Positions 1 through 9,643 of a stretch of 33,843 nucleotides of DNA are shown in pieces (the first letter of the stretch is position 1; each line of letters starts with the position of its first letter). Under the pieces are notes generated by a model. That model worked only from the letters and a program-made list of their open reading frames with translations. It had not been told where the DNA came from and made no database searches. The stretch is from Saccoglossus kowalevskii (taxonomy: Eukaryota; Hemichordata; Enteropneusta; Harrimaniidae): NCBI RefSeq assembly GCF_000003605.2, contig NW_003141809.1:133558-167400 (forward strand), written 5' to 3'. Both the position numbers and the translations under genes were made by a program.

Positions 1-338
1 TTGTTCAAAAAATGTACATTTGAACATGCCATCATTAAGATATGACATACCTGTTATTTATGTGAGCATATGCATAATACTAATCTTTTGTTATTTGAAT
101 GTACTCAGTGTGCATTTGTGTGTGTGATTTCATAACGTCAACAACAATAGGGTCAGGCATTCAAGCTGCTTTAGATCTATAAAAGAAATATGTCCAAATA
201 TGGTTAAACATGGTGAGGCATGATATGAAATATTATTGCTCATTAGGTTTCTCACAGCGTAACGGGAACAGGCTGTACATGATGATAATAAAAAAAACAT
301 GGTAATTATTCTCAAATCTGTGTTCTTTTTTTTTGTAG

Positions 339-528
339 CAAATTGCTGGCAATGAAAAGACTTCGAGATGAGGAAGCTGAAATAATGAGTGATGTACCAG
401 GTTGGGTTGTTGGTGAGAGCGTCTACAACAGTGAAAGATGGGTGTGGCCCTCAAACGAGGAATTCTACAATCTTCTTGCCAAAAAGGATAGATTTAGCAA
501 AATCCATGAATATTATTTGCATGTCTGA
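339..528 (+). CDS. NDUFA13: NDUFA13 (GRIM-19), last coding exon, partial gene
   Basis: This is the C-terminal part of the complex I accessory subunit NDUFA13/GRIM-19, a small inner-membrane protein of mitochondrial NADH:ubiquinone oxidoreductase. The exon follows a polypyrimidine tract and an AG at 337-338. Its first base finishes a split codon, and the frame then runs to TGA at 526-528, about 62 residues. The segment LRDEEAEIMSDVPGWVVGES followed by VYNSERW lines up with the family's conserved C-terminal region (LREN..EEE..IMKDVP.WKVGESVF...RW), from memory of the human protein. The N-terminal transmembrane helix and the earlier exons lie left of the window. The product ends in HEYYLHV, which diverges from vertebrates as this tail usually does. 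The TTG at 343 is an internal codon and not a start. I am confident of the family because of the long gap-free match. Confidence 0.9.
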
Positions 529-712
529 AATATAATGTGTATGCTTTTTGTTTTTTTGAATTTTTGTTAATAATATTAGTTTCAAGAAAAGCGTGTGAGA
601 TAACGAAAGATGTTAGGTATATATCGCTGCACTATTACAGTACTTCCCTGTGGTTTTATTGGACCATATTCGATCTGATCAATAAGTTCTCTGTGCTATT
701 TTAGATATCAAG

Positions 713-718
713 AATAAA
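713..718 (+). terminator. Poly(A) signal of NDUFA13
   Basis: A canonical AATAAA lies 185 bases downstream of the NDUFA13 stop codon, followed by a T/G-rich stretch (ATTTGTGTTTGTTGG). The spacing fits a short 3' UTR. It is the first AATAAA after the stop. Confidence 0.6.
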
Positions 719-910
719 TAATTTGTGTTTGTTGGATAACTGCATTGTTTGAGTGAACTTGAATGCAAAGACTTCTTTTTGATGCCTGTTTAATAGTTTG
801 ATTGAATTAATACTATCTAGATATGTACATGTACCTTGGGTCGGCCTTTATTAAATTAAATCATCATCATTATTGTTGTATAACTGAGTTGAGTAAATCA
901 TGGGTAATAT

Positions 911-1830
911 TTGCTACGTTCACACACAGCATTTTATCGGAGCCCAACGACTCGAGCCGGCTTGAGCCAGCAAAAATAGCCATGTAAATGCGTTTGGCTC
1001 GAGCCAAGTTCGGCTCTACTAAACCCTAGGGGTTGAACTTCGATAGGGTTGAGTCCCGACATGGCTCCGATCATGTAAACGCATCGGACCCAACTATTGG
1101 AGCCGAAATCACGCCCTCAATCGTTCTTCGAGTAACCTCTCATTTCAATTATGGCAGAGACAACATCTTTCATAATTTCACGCAATTTCCGGCTTGAATA
1201 AGATGTACCCGTCCTAATATATAGTAACGAATTATTGCGATAAATTGATAGCTCAATGGGAAACAGAAAATGGTGTACGAAATTATGCGACAAAAACTCG
1301 AAAGAACGATTGAACGGAAACTTTTTAAAGACACTAAAGATAAAAATCATAGAAGCGATCGCTGTACGATGACGTGTTCCTGGTAGGTTTAGATTCTTCC
1401 ATAATTTCTCTATGATAGAGAATCTGTGATGCTTCCTAGTAGTTTAGATATCACTACAGTTGAATAATTACAAAATGGTAATTTTGCCTGTATTAAACGC
1501 ATTTTAGCTGCCGTGTTTCCTGTTTATTTGAGATACTAATACCTAAATCATAGTACCAGTCATTGTCTTTTCTACCGCCATGCTTTTTTTTCCTAGCCCA
1601 ACAGCATCATGCCATGTAAAGAAAAAACACAAGCACGACACTAAAATCGTTTTCAGTCACTAATTATTCAAGGGCACTGTTTCGTTCGACTCTGATCGAA
1701 CTGAATCGAACTCTGGCAGATCTCGGCTCTTGTTCGGCTCTGTATGAACACATTGGAGATAATCTGCTGTTAATCCGTGGGAGGAGAAGTAGTTCGGCTC
1801 CGATAGAATGCTGCCGCGTGAACATAGCAA
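911..1830. mobile_element. Non-autonomous DNA transposon with ~34-bp terminal inverted repeats
   Basis: The left end (911-944) begins TTGCTACGTTCAC and contains CAGCATTTTATCGGAGC. The reverse complement of the right end (1797-1830) begins TTGCTATGTTCAC and contains CAGCATTCTATCGGAGC. The two match over about 34 bases with a few substitutions and one indel. The subterminal 150 bases at both ends are dense in GGCTC/GAGCC and TTCGGCTC words in both orientations, like a cluster of transposase-binding sites. The 920-bp element has no transposase-sized reading frame; the longest is 77 codons at 1117-1350 (-) without a recognisable domain. Target duplications are not clear: the flanks are AT-rich (TAATAT on the left, TAATGA on the right). 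I cannot assign a superfamily. Confidence 0.7.
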
Positions 1831-2169
1831 TAATGATACTATTAAACTTATCAGTGATAAGATCTAAACACAGTCACTAAGCCAAGATTATTTATTTCCC
1901 TGCTATGATGTTTATGTAACTACCAACCCCCACCCCTGTAAATGCATGCACTTAAAATGGCTAGACTGTTTGCTAGAAAAGGTTTATCTGTAAACCTTTT
2001 TGTTTTGCCGAATATGTTATTTTTAGTTCTCATTCTAACAACGTTAACATTTAAAATTCGGTCTCCGTCCATCCGGAGTCGTATTTCAGAACCCTGTTGA
2101 CCAAATCTGTTCATTCTTTGCATGTGCCTAGTACTTTATTTGGGACATGTGCACATGCAGCAGTTTACT

Positions 2170-2540
2170 GATTCAAACCAAGATGGCTGACTGGCAGCCA
2201 TTATACTGGTACATGTTAGAATACATGTCTATGACGATTCGTTTCGTGATAAGATCAAAGATGGCCGTTTGGCAGCCATCTTGCTTTTTGACCATGCTAT
2301 TATACCCTCAAGACTTTTGGACCATTTTCATTCATACTTGGCAAGTTCATGTCAATTTGTTCTATAATCTGATGATTTAAGATGGCCGACTGGCATCCTT
2401 GTTTTTTGGAAAATGTGGCATCTTGGACAGGATTTGTTGGTTTTGTTTAAAATTGATACAAACATTATACATGTTGAGATACATGTCCGTGATGATTCAT
2501 TTAGTTTTTGAATCCAAAATGACTTGTTTTTTACTCCTCA
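2170..2540. repeat. Diverged tandem/dispersed repeat built on AAGATGGC...GGCAGCC
   Basis: The word AAGATGGCYG followed by WYTGGCAKCC recurs at about 2182, 2257 and 2382. The first block is followed by ATACATGTCTATGACGATTC (from about 2221). A related ATACATGTCCGTGATGATTC appears from about 2481, again followed by a diverged AAATGAC. Repeat units are roughly 75-240 bases apart and heavily mutated. The structure looks like an old repeat family whose consensus contains the YY1-like core AAGATGGC. I cannot define the ends. Confidence 0.5.
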
Positions 2541-5404
2541 AATTATACATTAGTTTAACAATCGGATAAAAGATGTTTGACTGCCTAAAATTTTATTTTT
2601 TGACCATACTACTGTATCTCTGTACATGACCATGGACAAATGAAATTCAGTTTGGATACAATAATATCATATCCTGTTTAAAATACTGACCATATATTTT
2701 GATATGGAAGAGTAATATACTACATATAATTTCTGTTGATACTAGACCAGCCAATTATTAATTCTCAATTACTAATTATGCTTTTGGTCCATAATACTTT
2801 ATTTTTGGCATGAATAACATTACCCCTAATTCCAACTGGGACTATGTCATTAACAAAGACTTGTCATCAATAATTTTTCACATCCATCTTGACACCATCT
2901 CTGCAGCTTTTTAGCTCTGCTGTCATAAAAGATGTTCGTGAAGATAGCTTCAATTCTATATTTTTGGCAAATATTTTTGTCATTTTTGGTAAAAAAAATG
3001 GGTGTGCATTGGTTGACTTGGCTACCACAATGTTCTTGTAGGACAGCGGAGCTATTTCGACCATCAGGTCACTTGTTTGAGACTACTGAAGATTTGAGAG
3101 CTATCTATGATCAACAAACCCTTGAACATATGTTGCAGAAAGACTACACATTACTTCACATGAAGGTGTGCTGTTGGTGATCTGTGTTATGTAAGCCATG
3201 TCAACATTAACGCTTTGACACAAAACCATTTGACGTAAATCCTTTTTTTTTTTTTTATTCATTCATAAAAATAAAGTACAAAACATTTTTTTTTTAAATC
3301 GCAGTCAGAGTAACATATGTATTGCTTTCTCTCACTTCAAACAATTAGCGAGAACACTTCAAAAGGACATGCAGTTAGAAAATAAAATGTGTAATAACGT
3401 CCATGTAAAAAAATATAACTGGAGCATTTTGTATCGTACAAACCTTGCATGTCTCGGGCCTACTACAAACACTTATGAAATGGACAGAGGAAATAAATGG
3501 CGACGACAGCACTGCCTAATTTGCTCTACTAAGGTATCTCAAATGGAAATGCCCATAATCCCAAAACTGCATATTATTGTATGATGGATCATTAGGTTTT
3601 TGAGCAAGTACATGCACTACTAATAGAGCAAATATGATATATCAAGCTGTTCATTCTAGCCATCACTGGGCACTGTTTAAAATATGTAAATAAATGTTTT
3701 TCACATGCGTTATTTGTGGCTAAAACATGTGCAATGCAATGACCACAACCCATCAAATTATTTGTCATTCAGACTGTTTTGATTTGCCATATTTTAGGTT
3801 CTGAAGACTACTCTTCTGTTTGTTTCATATTTTCCAGTCTGCATTTCTGCACAACGCATGTGGTACATATCTATAAAATACGATCTCATGGTAAGATTGA
3901 CATTGGTTTCTTAATAATTTCTCTACATTAATTGCACAAGTTAGTAAAAATATAAATACAGCAACATTAATTCTCAGTTGTCTGTAGAAAAAGAAGACTA
4001 AAATGAATTCTGCAAAGCAGTTGGAACGGATAAAAACTGACATCAGTGGCAGTATGAAAATCACTGCCCTTGCTTTGTCACAGATGAGTTGCCACTTTGT
4101 GTGTTATGGAATTAAACTGACAAACAAACAAAAATGTTAAAACACACATTTTGTAATTACTAGTAGCTGAATGTAGGCAGTATGCGATGAGAAATTACAA
4201 TTTTTTTGTATCTTGTCTATAATATTCTTGAATTTTAACACTATTTTTTAACTAGACTGCCATATACAAATGTTTTTGCCTTGCTAAATACTTATGAATG
4301 GCGATGTATTTATGGTATGTCAGTCGTGCCCTCCCCAATGTTGTGTTCAAAAGGCTATTCCACTGTAGTTAAGACCATCTAGTTCGATCATCCTACAACC
4401 ATCACCCATTTGAGCCAAGTGGTGTGTATTTATGGTAATGTGAATTGCTGGTAAATGAATTTTTATTTGAAAAACAATTTATATTCCAGCTTTCTAAGTG
4501 CTATTTGAATATGCATGGCTTGAAAATCTGTTCATTTGGTACCACAAAGATTATTTTATCTCAGTTTTGGCGCTTATGGACCTTTGAATGTAGAACATAG
4601 AACTTTTGTCAAATAAATGAAAACGAGACATTGAATATTAATTTCTATGTTGTCTTGGCATTGTTCATTAACATAATTGTGGAACATCAGATGTGAGGAT
4701 AATGAAGCAAATACAATCTGTGGATGAATTTAATTTTGAATTTATAAATTTTATGACATGATCAGTATGCATAATTTAGGTTGAATACTGTCCTTCACCG
4801 TATAGCTCTATTTATTCTGAATTGCTGAATGTTCCGAGTGGTACTGAGCTTCGCTGCATGCGTCCTCTGTCGTAGTGGTATTTATCGGTGGACTTGGGCG
4901 TGTAGGAAGTTAGATGTGTTGTATCAAAGAAACGGTCATCGTGCAGTGGCGGCTCGAAATGAGTACTCTTCAACTGAAATCAAAACAGACATAGAAGAGA
5001 TAAATGTAAGAAGGATAGTTTGAGGTGGTCAGATATTGAGGGCAATAAAATACATGTGTACAAACATTTATTGTCATCATGTATTCAAGTTCTCATAGTT
5101 GTTTGTATTGCACTTCAGGCCTAAGGGGATTGCTTGAAACTGAAAAATGCAACTTCAAAGAAAAAAAAATTGTGCATAACAGATACAGTTGGGGTTCATA
5201 TGACCCCTCCACCACCTCCATCCCACTACACCCAACATCTGAAGATAAGCAGTCTTTTTGGTTTACTTATTTATTTTTTCACATAGGAACAAACTGGGTA
5301 AAATAAAATTCTGGATTCGTTCCTGGTGTGAAAAAGATGTCACCCTTTAGGATACCAAATTTGTACATCGAGATATTCAACAAATGAACCTAACAATAAA
5401 TCAA

Positions 5405-5410
5405 TTTATT
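5405..5410 (-). terminator. Candidate poly(A) signal of the SAXO5-like gene
   Basis: TTTATT on the plus strand is AATAAA on the minus strand, 27 bases beyond the predicted stop codon of the minus-strand gene. It sits in a small AT palindrome (AATAAATCAATTTATT). Further AATAAA copies lie downstream on that strand, so the site used is uncertain. Confidence 0.4.
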
Positions 5411-5436
5411 TTTAATACCAACATTATTTTTTTTAA

Positions 5437-8400
5437 TTATTGGACCAAATTTTTATTCTGTATGGTGTAACTAGTGTTGATTACCTTTTTCATAATATCT
5501 TTACTCTTTGCAGGTTTACTTCTATGTACAGGGAAATCGCTCCAAGTTGTTGCTTTATGGACCTCGTCCCCTGAAATAATTTCATTTCACATATTAAATA
5601 AACTAAAACAATAGTTTTAATGAAGTGGAAAGAAAAATTACCCCCCCCCCCCACCCATATTGCAATCAAGCATTTGACACCAACAACTTCAATCACTTGA
5701 AATGCAATTATATTGTTGTATAATATAATAATTGTATAAATGAATAATTATTCATTCTGTGTAATCTATAGAATACTCTATATTCTACTGTTTCCTATTG
5801 TTTCAAATGACTTACCATAATAATCCATGGGCACGTTGCTTTTGTAATGATGTGAGGCGGCCCGCTCCATAGAAACGCTTGTGGGTGGGAATGCATCTTT
5901 CTCCGTAGTGCTGTAGAATTTATGGGATAATTTGGGTTCTCCAAATGTCACATTACTGACAGTTCGTTTATCTGCTCCCGAGATTATGAAATGTCTATAA
6001 TCTGAGGGTGGCTGAAATTATAAATAGAAATATAGTGATTTTAGTTTTTCACAATGTCTACATGACCCATACAATCCAGAAATTGAACTTGTGTTCTATT
6101 TCAAATGAAACGTTTGCACATTCGACAAAAAAACACGTAGTTGCCACTAGAGGGCGATATTCTCAACTTGAATATCGAAATTTCAAGGAATTGATTATTC
6201 ATAGTTTTATGTGTATTGAAGCAGACTTACCGCTGTGTGGTAAACATTAGATGTCGTTGTACTGATTCTTTGCAATACTCTTTCTGGGTGAAGATCGCCC
6301 TCTGGAAATGAACTCACTCCCATGTCTGGTTTCTGAGCTAATTCACAATTTACTATATAAATGAAATAACCAATAAATAAATAAATAATCAATGGATTTC
6401 ATACAACTCTCCTCTGTATGTATGTATTTTTGTCGTATATGCGAACTTTGCGACATAAAAACGAAAGTACATTAAACAGATGTTAGGGGGCGTGCTAGCC
6501 ATATTTGGAGAGATTACTACTGTTTATCGTCTTGCACTAGTATATAGTTAATGTTGTAATTATTTCAAATTATTATCTCACCTCTGATCTTAGGGTTGTA
6601 CGAATCAGCAGCAGTGCTGTCATATCTGTCGTATTTACTGGTGTGGCCAAACTTGAAGTTGGTGCCTTGTATTTTACGGTGAGCGTCGGACTTCTCGTAA
6701 GGTACACACGTTGATTTCAAAGGTTTGGGGAAGGACGCTTTCTGTGTTGTATGATGCTCGAACACCTTCTCCTTGTCTCCTTGTGGGATGTTCGATCCAG
6801 TTGTCTGTTTAAACAAAGTAGAGCAGGGACTTAGACCATTCAATATTGGTTTCTGGGAGTAATCGATATCGATTGGTGGGTTACTCAATTTATTTTCGTT
6901 TGTTGGACCAATGTTTCTGGATAAATGTTTCCCAATGTTAATTTTATGACATTTGTCTAAATGACCGAAATTGTCATCTAAGTGTAAGGCCGTCGCTGAT
7001 TGGCTGCTGAGCTGGAATGCAAATTTTTAGTTTCAAATACCCCAGGAAAGTGTTCTAGGTTCTTCGTGTAATTAGGTGTTCGTATGCAAGGGATTTTTCC
7101 ACACAAAAACGACGAATTCAGCCGAATTTTGTTATCGGTTGGCTTAATATAACCCCAACGGTCCGTATTTTTGTGAAAGATTGGTATTTTTGTCCTGATT
7201 TGTAGGAGTCTGAAAAACGCGTTTTACAACTTTCACAGTTTTACGGGAAATAAAAAGGGCTTTTTACAAATTACAAGGAAAAAAAGACGTTTTTACAGTT
7301 TACAGTGAAAATTGAATTTTGCAGTGAATTGTGTCATCTAGTCGTTTTACAGTTTCGAAAATGGCTTTTCGGCTTTTTTTATTTGGATGTAAATTCTTGT
7401 ACGTACCGAGAAAAATGACACATTTTTACAGTTTACGAAACAAATATTTGATTGATTACGTTGTACGTCTAGCCTGTGATTACAGAATTACGGAATTTAT
7501 TTTTTCAATTTACGTTGTACGAACAAAAAAATATTGCAATTACGTTGAACGAAAATAACCCTTGCCCCCTCTATTTAGTTGTATGCGTCATTAAAGATGG
7601 CGGCCCCCATATAGTAAATATCGCATTTATTGTATTATATCAGGTGTGCGCCAGCTGACTGTGCACTGTACTATGCATTTCTATGGGCTCTGTGCGCGCT
7701 GCTGTGGAACGCCGGTCGGGAAAACAACACAAACTCAACTTTGAAGTAATCCTGAACAACCAAATTTTTACATGTTACACAAGTAGGGCTAATCTTGTTA
7801 CACTGTTCAAGGGAGTCTTAACAACCATTCCAAAGTACAGTTTTCTGCGATTTTTTGGCCTTTGTTTTCACCGCGATGGTTGCCAGGCGGTGAAAATGCC
7901 CGGATGTCCGCCCCGAGGATACGTCATTTTCACGTCACAAAAGCGCTTCGTCACTAGAGGGCGTGTAGATTCGAATATGGCGTATCACTGTTTTCTATTC
8001 ATTTGCCCCTCGAGACGAAAGATTTAAACTTCAACACTGTCTAAATAAAGGCCACACCGTTCTAACAGAGCACGTTATTTATACAAAGACTTAGAATGAA
8101 GTGTCAGAACTGTAACGTCAGCGACTACTTGAGTCGACGGGACGTCGGTGACGTCATTTATTCATAAACTTACGTCTGGTTTAGGATAGTTCACTTTCAA
8201 GTGTTTTCCGTAAAATTCGTCTGAACTTGACGTTGAAAACTGAGTGTGAGTTCGATCGTCGCCCAGGATCGTTGATGGACCACCTGTTAACAAAATATAT
8301 GACTTGTTAGTTGTCATTCGTTTATTGTGTCAGGAAAAATACTCTTGATAAATTGAGAATCGTTACGCAAATCCAGATGTTATTTTTTAGCAAAGAACGG

Positions 8401-9618
8401 CCATATCGAATTTTCTCGAACGGTCTTAGTGTATGTGTTTTGAGTTAATGTTTTGTTTAATAGCGTAGTGCATGGAATATATAATGACATAGACCTAGGT
8501 ATTTTTGTGACATTTTAACAGATAACCAGTTTCGGCGTATCGTAGTAGATTGTAGATCATTTGAGTATACCACCACGGTGAGGGGGTAGATCACCGTCTT
8601 TCATGGACGGTAATTGGGTTATGTACCATATCTGTTTTTATTGTATACGTACTGGTCCTGTGAACAACGTATTTTACGACGTGCCTGGCATATAACTAGC
8701 GCCCTCAGTGAGTACTCGGCTGGGTTCACATTTTCAAATAAAGTGTCAGGGTTAGTGAGATAGCATCGGCTTCAGTTTTAAGACTTCCAACTGCCACAGA
8801 TCATAAAACACTAGACTATATACTCTGTTATTTTTTGTGAATGTGGGGTACAAAATTGTCATGTTTTTCAACTGTCATTATTTACACGTACAATTTTAAA
8901 AAACAGCAACACCAGAATGGAGTTCGTCTGTTCGGGTATACAACAGAAGCATGTTCGGAATCGAGTACGGAATGTTTCTGAATGCACTCCAAACAAGCAG
9001 TACCAGCTTTTGGAATATTACCATGTACCTAAAACATACCGTACTTAATAATTAATTCCTACCTGTGTGCATACATGGAGCTTTCTCTATCCTCACTTTA
9101 TTTGTGTCATGTCCCTGGTATTTATCTCGGTAATCGGACACTGGTGGCGCTGCTTTTCCTTTGTCGCCATCTGGGATGTAACTTTTCGTCGGGTTTTCCT
9201 TCTGATGCACACGCGATATCGGCTGGGGAGTGTAATACAGCCCATGCGTTGTACGGAAAGAATCAATCCGCTTGTCGGAACCAATCTTAAAATTCGTTGT
9301 CGTGAGTGAGTTACACATTGGGACTTTGCCATAGCCTTTGTCGTAGAAAACCATGTGCGTCTCCGAAACGTTGTCCATTGCCTTAGTTTGATCTCGGTGC
9401 ATCACTTCCGATGGCATGGGCGGCTCTGATGCAGGCGGTCTGCCAGCATCAATCGGTGGGGCCATGTAGTCCTTTTTAAAAACACTCCGGTGGCGGGCGC
9501 TCTTTGCCAGTCGGCGGTCATAACCGATTTTGAAATGCGATGCAGCTAAAAAGTCATTTCCCGTTAGTTGAGCTGGGATCGGGTTGATCGCGGGTAATGT
9601 TACTGTCTTAACCGGCAT
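5437..9618 (-). CDS. SAXO5/TEX45-like axonemal microtubule protein, six coding exons
   Basis: Coding exons on the minus strand are 9618-9063, 8283-8174, 7011-6582, 6337-6231, 6011-5816 and 5570-5437. Every junction has GT donors (four GTAAGT/GTAGGA/GTGAGA type) and pyrimidine-AG acceptors. The phases join without a break, giving 1533 nt, or 510 residues plus TAA. The product has no signal peptide or membrane segment. It carries about five degenerate repeats: SHFKIGYDRR (27-36), TNFKIGSDKR (108-117), TILGDDRTHTQFSTSSSDEF (in 190-210), TNFKFG...YDSTAADSY near the end of exon 3, and RHFIISGADKR...FYSTTEKDAF in exon 5. Alternating (T/S)xFKxG and (F/Y)xSTxxxDxF motifs are typical of proteins that bind axonemal microtubules. 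Overall length and layout resemble SAXO5 (TEX45/C19orf45), about 500 residues as I recall it. The ATG chosen follows an AG acceptor-like site and an X-box palindrome. Exon structure is strongly supported; the family name is inferred. Confidence 0.7.
6144..6156 (+). promoter_or_regulatory. CTCF-like motif in intron of the SAXO5-like gene
   Basis: CCACTAGAGGGCG matches the core of the bilaterian CTCF site (CCASYAGRKGGC) at every specified position. It lies in the intron between coding exons 4 and 5. Related TCACTAGAGGGCG and TCACTATAGAGGGCG words occur at 7951 and 13401. Occupancy cannot be judged from sequence. Confidence 0.4.
7235..7570. repeat. Partial copy 1 of the hAT-like repeat, inverted relative to copy 2
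   Basis: This stretch is the reverse complement, with scattered differences, of 23229-23720. Shared blocks include the outer end (CGAAAATAACCCTTGCCCCCT here against AGGGGGGCAGGGGTTATTTTCG there), GTCTAGCCTGTGATTACAGA, GTACGTACCGAGAAAAATG and AGTTTTACGGGAAATAAAAAGG. Copy 1 lacks the ~139-bp internal segment of copy 2, and its left terminus does not match copy 2's other end, so it is truncated or rearranged. It lies in the intron between coding exons 2 and 3 of the SAXO5-like gene. It is rich in TTTACAGT and ACGTTGTACG words. Confidence 0.75.
7580..8165. promoter_or_regulatory. CpG-richer intronic island with YY1-, CTCF- and CRE-like sites
   Basis: Inside the SAXO5-like intron, this block is visibly richer in CG dinucleotides than its surroundings. 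It carries AAAGATGGCGGCC (YY1-like, about 7593), TCACTAGAGGGCG (CTCF-like, 7951-7963), and GACGTC/TGACGTCA (CRE, about 8150). A plus-strand frame at 7683-8027 runs 114 codons but has no recognisable domain. An internal promoter or enhancer is possible; this is inference from motif clustering only. Confidence 0.3.
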
Positions 9619-9619
9619 G

Positions 9620-9633
9620 GTTGCTATGAAAAC
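9620..9633. promoter_or_regulatory. RFX X-box at the start of the SAXO5-like gene
   Basis: GTTGCTATGAAAAC fits the X-box consensus RYYNYY-WW-RRNRAC at all 14 positions. It ends one base short of the predicted ATG (9618-9616, minus strand). It sits within a larger inverted repeat, GGTTGCT (9619-9625) and AGCAACC (9637-9643). RFX factors drive ciliary genes in animals. The same bases could instead be an intron acceptor (TTTTCATAG before CAACCATG on the minus strand), in which case the true promoter is upstream. Confidence 0.45.
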
Positions 9634-9643
9634 AAGAGCAACC

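Larger units (their letters stand above)
1831..5436. other. AT-rich intergenic stretch with old diverged repeats
   Basis: No convincing gene is visible. The stretch holds the diverged tandem repeat at 2170-2540, poly-A/T runs (3240-3295), and a run of coding-like sequence at 4829-5004 that ends in a good splice donor but has no identifiable partner exon. Most of the rest is AT-rich, with stop codons in all frames at the spacing expected by chance. The terminal 180 bases contain the downstream region of the minus-strand SAXO5-like gene. Confidence 0.5.

Noticed and set aside
2867-3180. Overlapping short frames on both strands
   Set aside because: They sit in AT-rich repeat-like DNA with no domain, no splice context and no good start.
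7683-8027. 114-codon plus-strand frame
   Set aside because: It has no domain, lies in an intron of a supported minus-strand gene, and owes its openness to locally higher GC content. Kept only as part of the regulatory-island observation.
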